20,771 nt of DNA from contig CAMZEQ010000002.1 in NCBI GenBank assembly GCA_947305835.1, forward strand, positions 1 through 20,771. The letters are read 5' to 3'. Below the pieces are notes generated by a model. That model saw nothing but the letters and a program-made list of their open reading frames with translations. It did no database searches and was not told the origin of the DNA. Shown piece by piece: positions 20,655 through 20,771 of this stretch (positions within the stretch are counted from its first letter, which is position 1; each line of letters opens with the position of its first letter). The stretch comes from an uncultured Alphaproteobacteria bacterium (GTDB taxonomy: Bacteria; Pseudomonadota; Alphaproteobacteria; CAAHEQ01; UBA3637). Position numbers and translations under genes: made by a program.

Positions 20655-20771
20655 GTTATCGCAAGATAACTATGATGCTAAACGGTCAGTGGCATAGATG
20701 TTGTGGACTCGGGGGCAGTACCCGACGCCTCCACCATTTTTAAGGGGGCGAAACAGCTTCGACACGCATAG
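20655..20771 (+). ncRNA. ssrA: Circularly permuted (two-piece) tmRNA, acceptor piece and start of coding piece; truncated by window end
   Basis: tmRNA rescues stalled ribosomes by acting as tRNA-Ala and then as mRNA for a degradation tag. The half that is normally 3' comes first here. A hairpin GTTATC-GCAA-GATAAC (20655-20670) is followed by a T-arm (stem 20709-20713 with 20721-20725, loop GGCAGTA), the acceptor strand CGCCTCC (20726-20732) and ACCA ending at 20736. After a seven-base spacer (20737-20743), the normally 5' half begins GGGGGCG (20744-20750), followed by AGCTTCGAC, a typical tmRNA D-region. The two acceptor strands pair over seven bases with a G-U at the third pair, the alanine identity signal. 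This permuted order is the arrangement of alphaproteobacteria. The loop joining the halves must be cut out to give the two-piece RNA. The tag reading frame lies beyond the window. Confidence 0.9.

Noticed and set aside
20701..20736. A tRNA gene ending in CCACCA
   Set aside because: Only a T-arm and one acceptor strand are present; the matching strand lies downstream at 20744-20750, which makes it part of permuted tmRNA.

Overview
The window appears to be chromosomal DNA of an alphaproteobacterium, probably an uncultured or host-associated one. The best taxonomic evidence is the circularly permuted (two-piece type) tmRNA gene entering at the right edge. An RNase E/G ending in a GGWWNRLIG tail agrees with this. 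Base composition leans moderately to AT (estimated by eye, not counted). Genus cannot be read from the sequence.

Region 1 (1-16990, all minus strand) is one long, tightly packed operon. It starts at a near-consensus promoter (16962-16990) and runs off the left edge. Eleven genes are separated by 9-64 bases, nearly all with clear Shine-Dalgarno sequences. In transcription order they encode: six Sec-exported proteins of unknown family (921, 298, 268, 273, 348 and 384 aa); a VirB8-fold protein; a 58-aa lipoprotein resembling VirB7; a second VirB8-family protein; a VirB9-family protein with a C-terminal SPOR domain; and a giant VirB10-family protein (at least 2,048 residues). The order VirB8-VirB9-VirB10 (DotI-DotH-DotG in IcmE-type systems) identifies the inner-membrane scaffold and outer-membrane core of a type IV secretion system. 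No ATPase, coupling protein or relaxase is visible, so whether it moves DNA or protein, or does something else, is open.

The striking parts are: (i) the VirB10 protein, whose periplasmic part carries roughly 65-70 units of a 17-residue repeat between its membrane anchor and its beta-barrel domain, recalling the giant repeat-bearing VirB10 homologue CagY of Helicobacter pylori but with a different repeat; (ii) the SPOR peptidoglycan-binding-type domain on VirB9; and (iii) the block of six exported proteins in front of the core genes, several with recurring arginine/glutamine-rich helical motifs. Together they suggest an elaborated, envelope-spanning secretion apparatus.

Region 2 (17026-20350) is housekeeping: RNase E/G on the minus strand, closed by an 11-bp hairpin terminator that separates it from the T4SS operon, and a divergent AmiC-type N-acetylmuramoyl-L-alanine amidase on the plus strand. 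The two are driven from interleaved back-to-back promoters. Region 3 (20351-20771) holds a small minus-strand gene of unknown function with its own promoter, and the promoter and first part of the permuted tmRNA gene.
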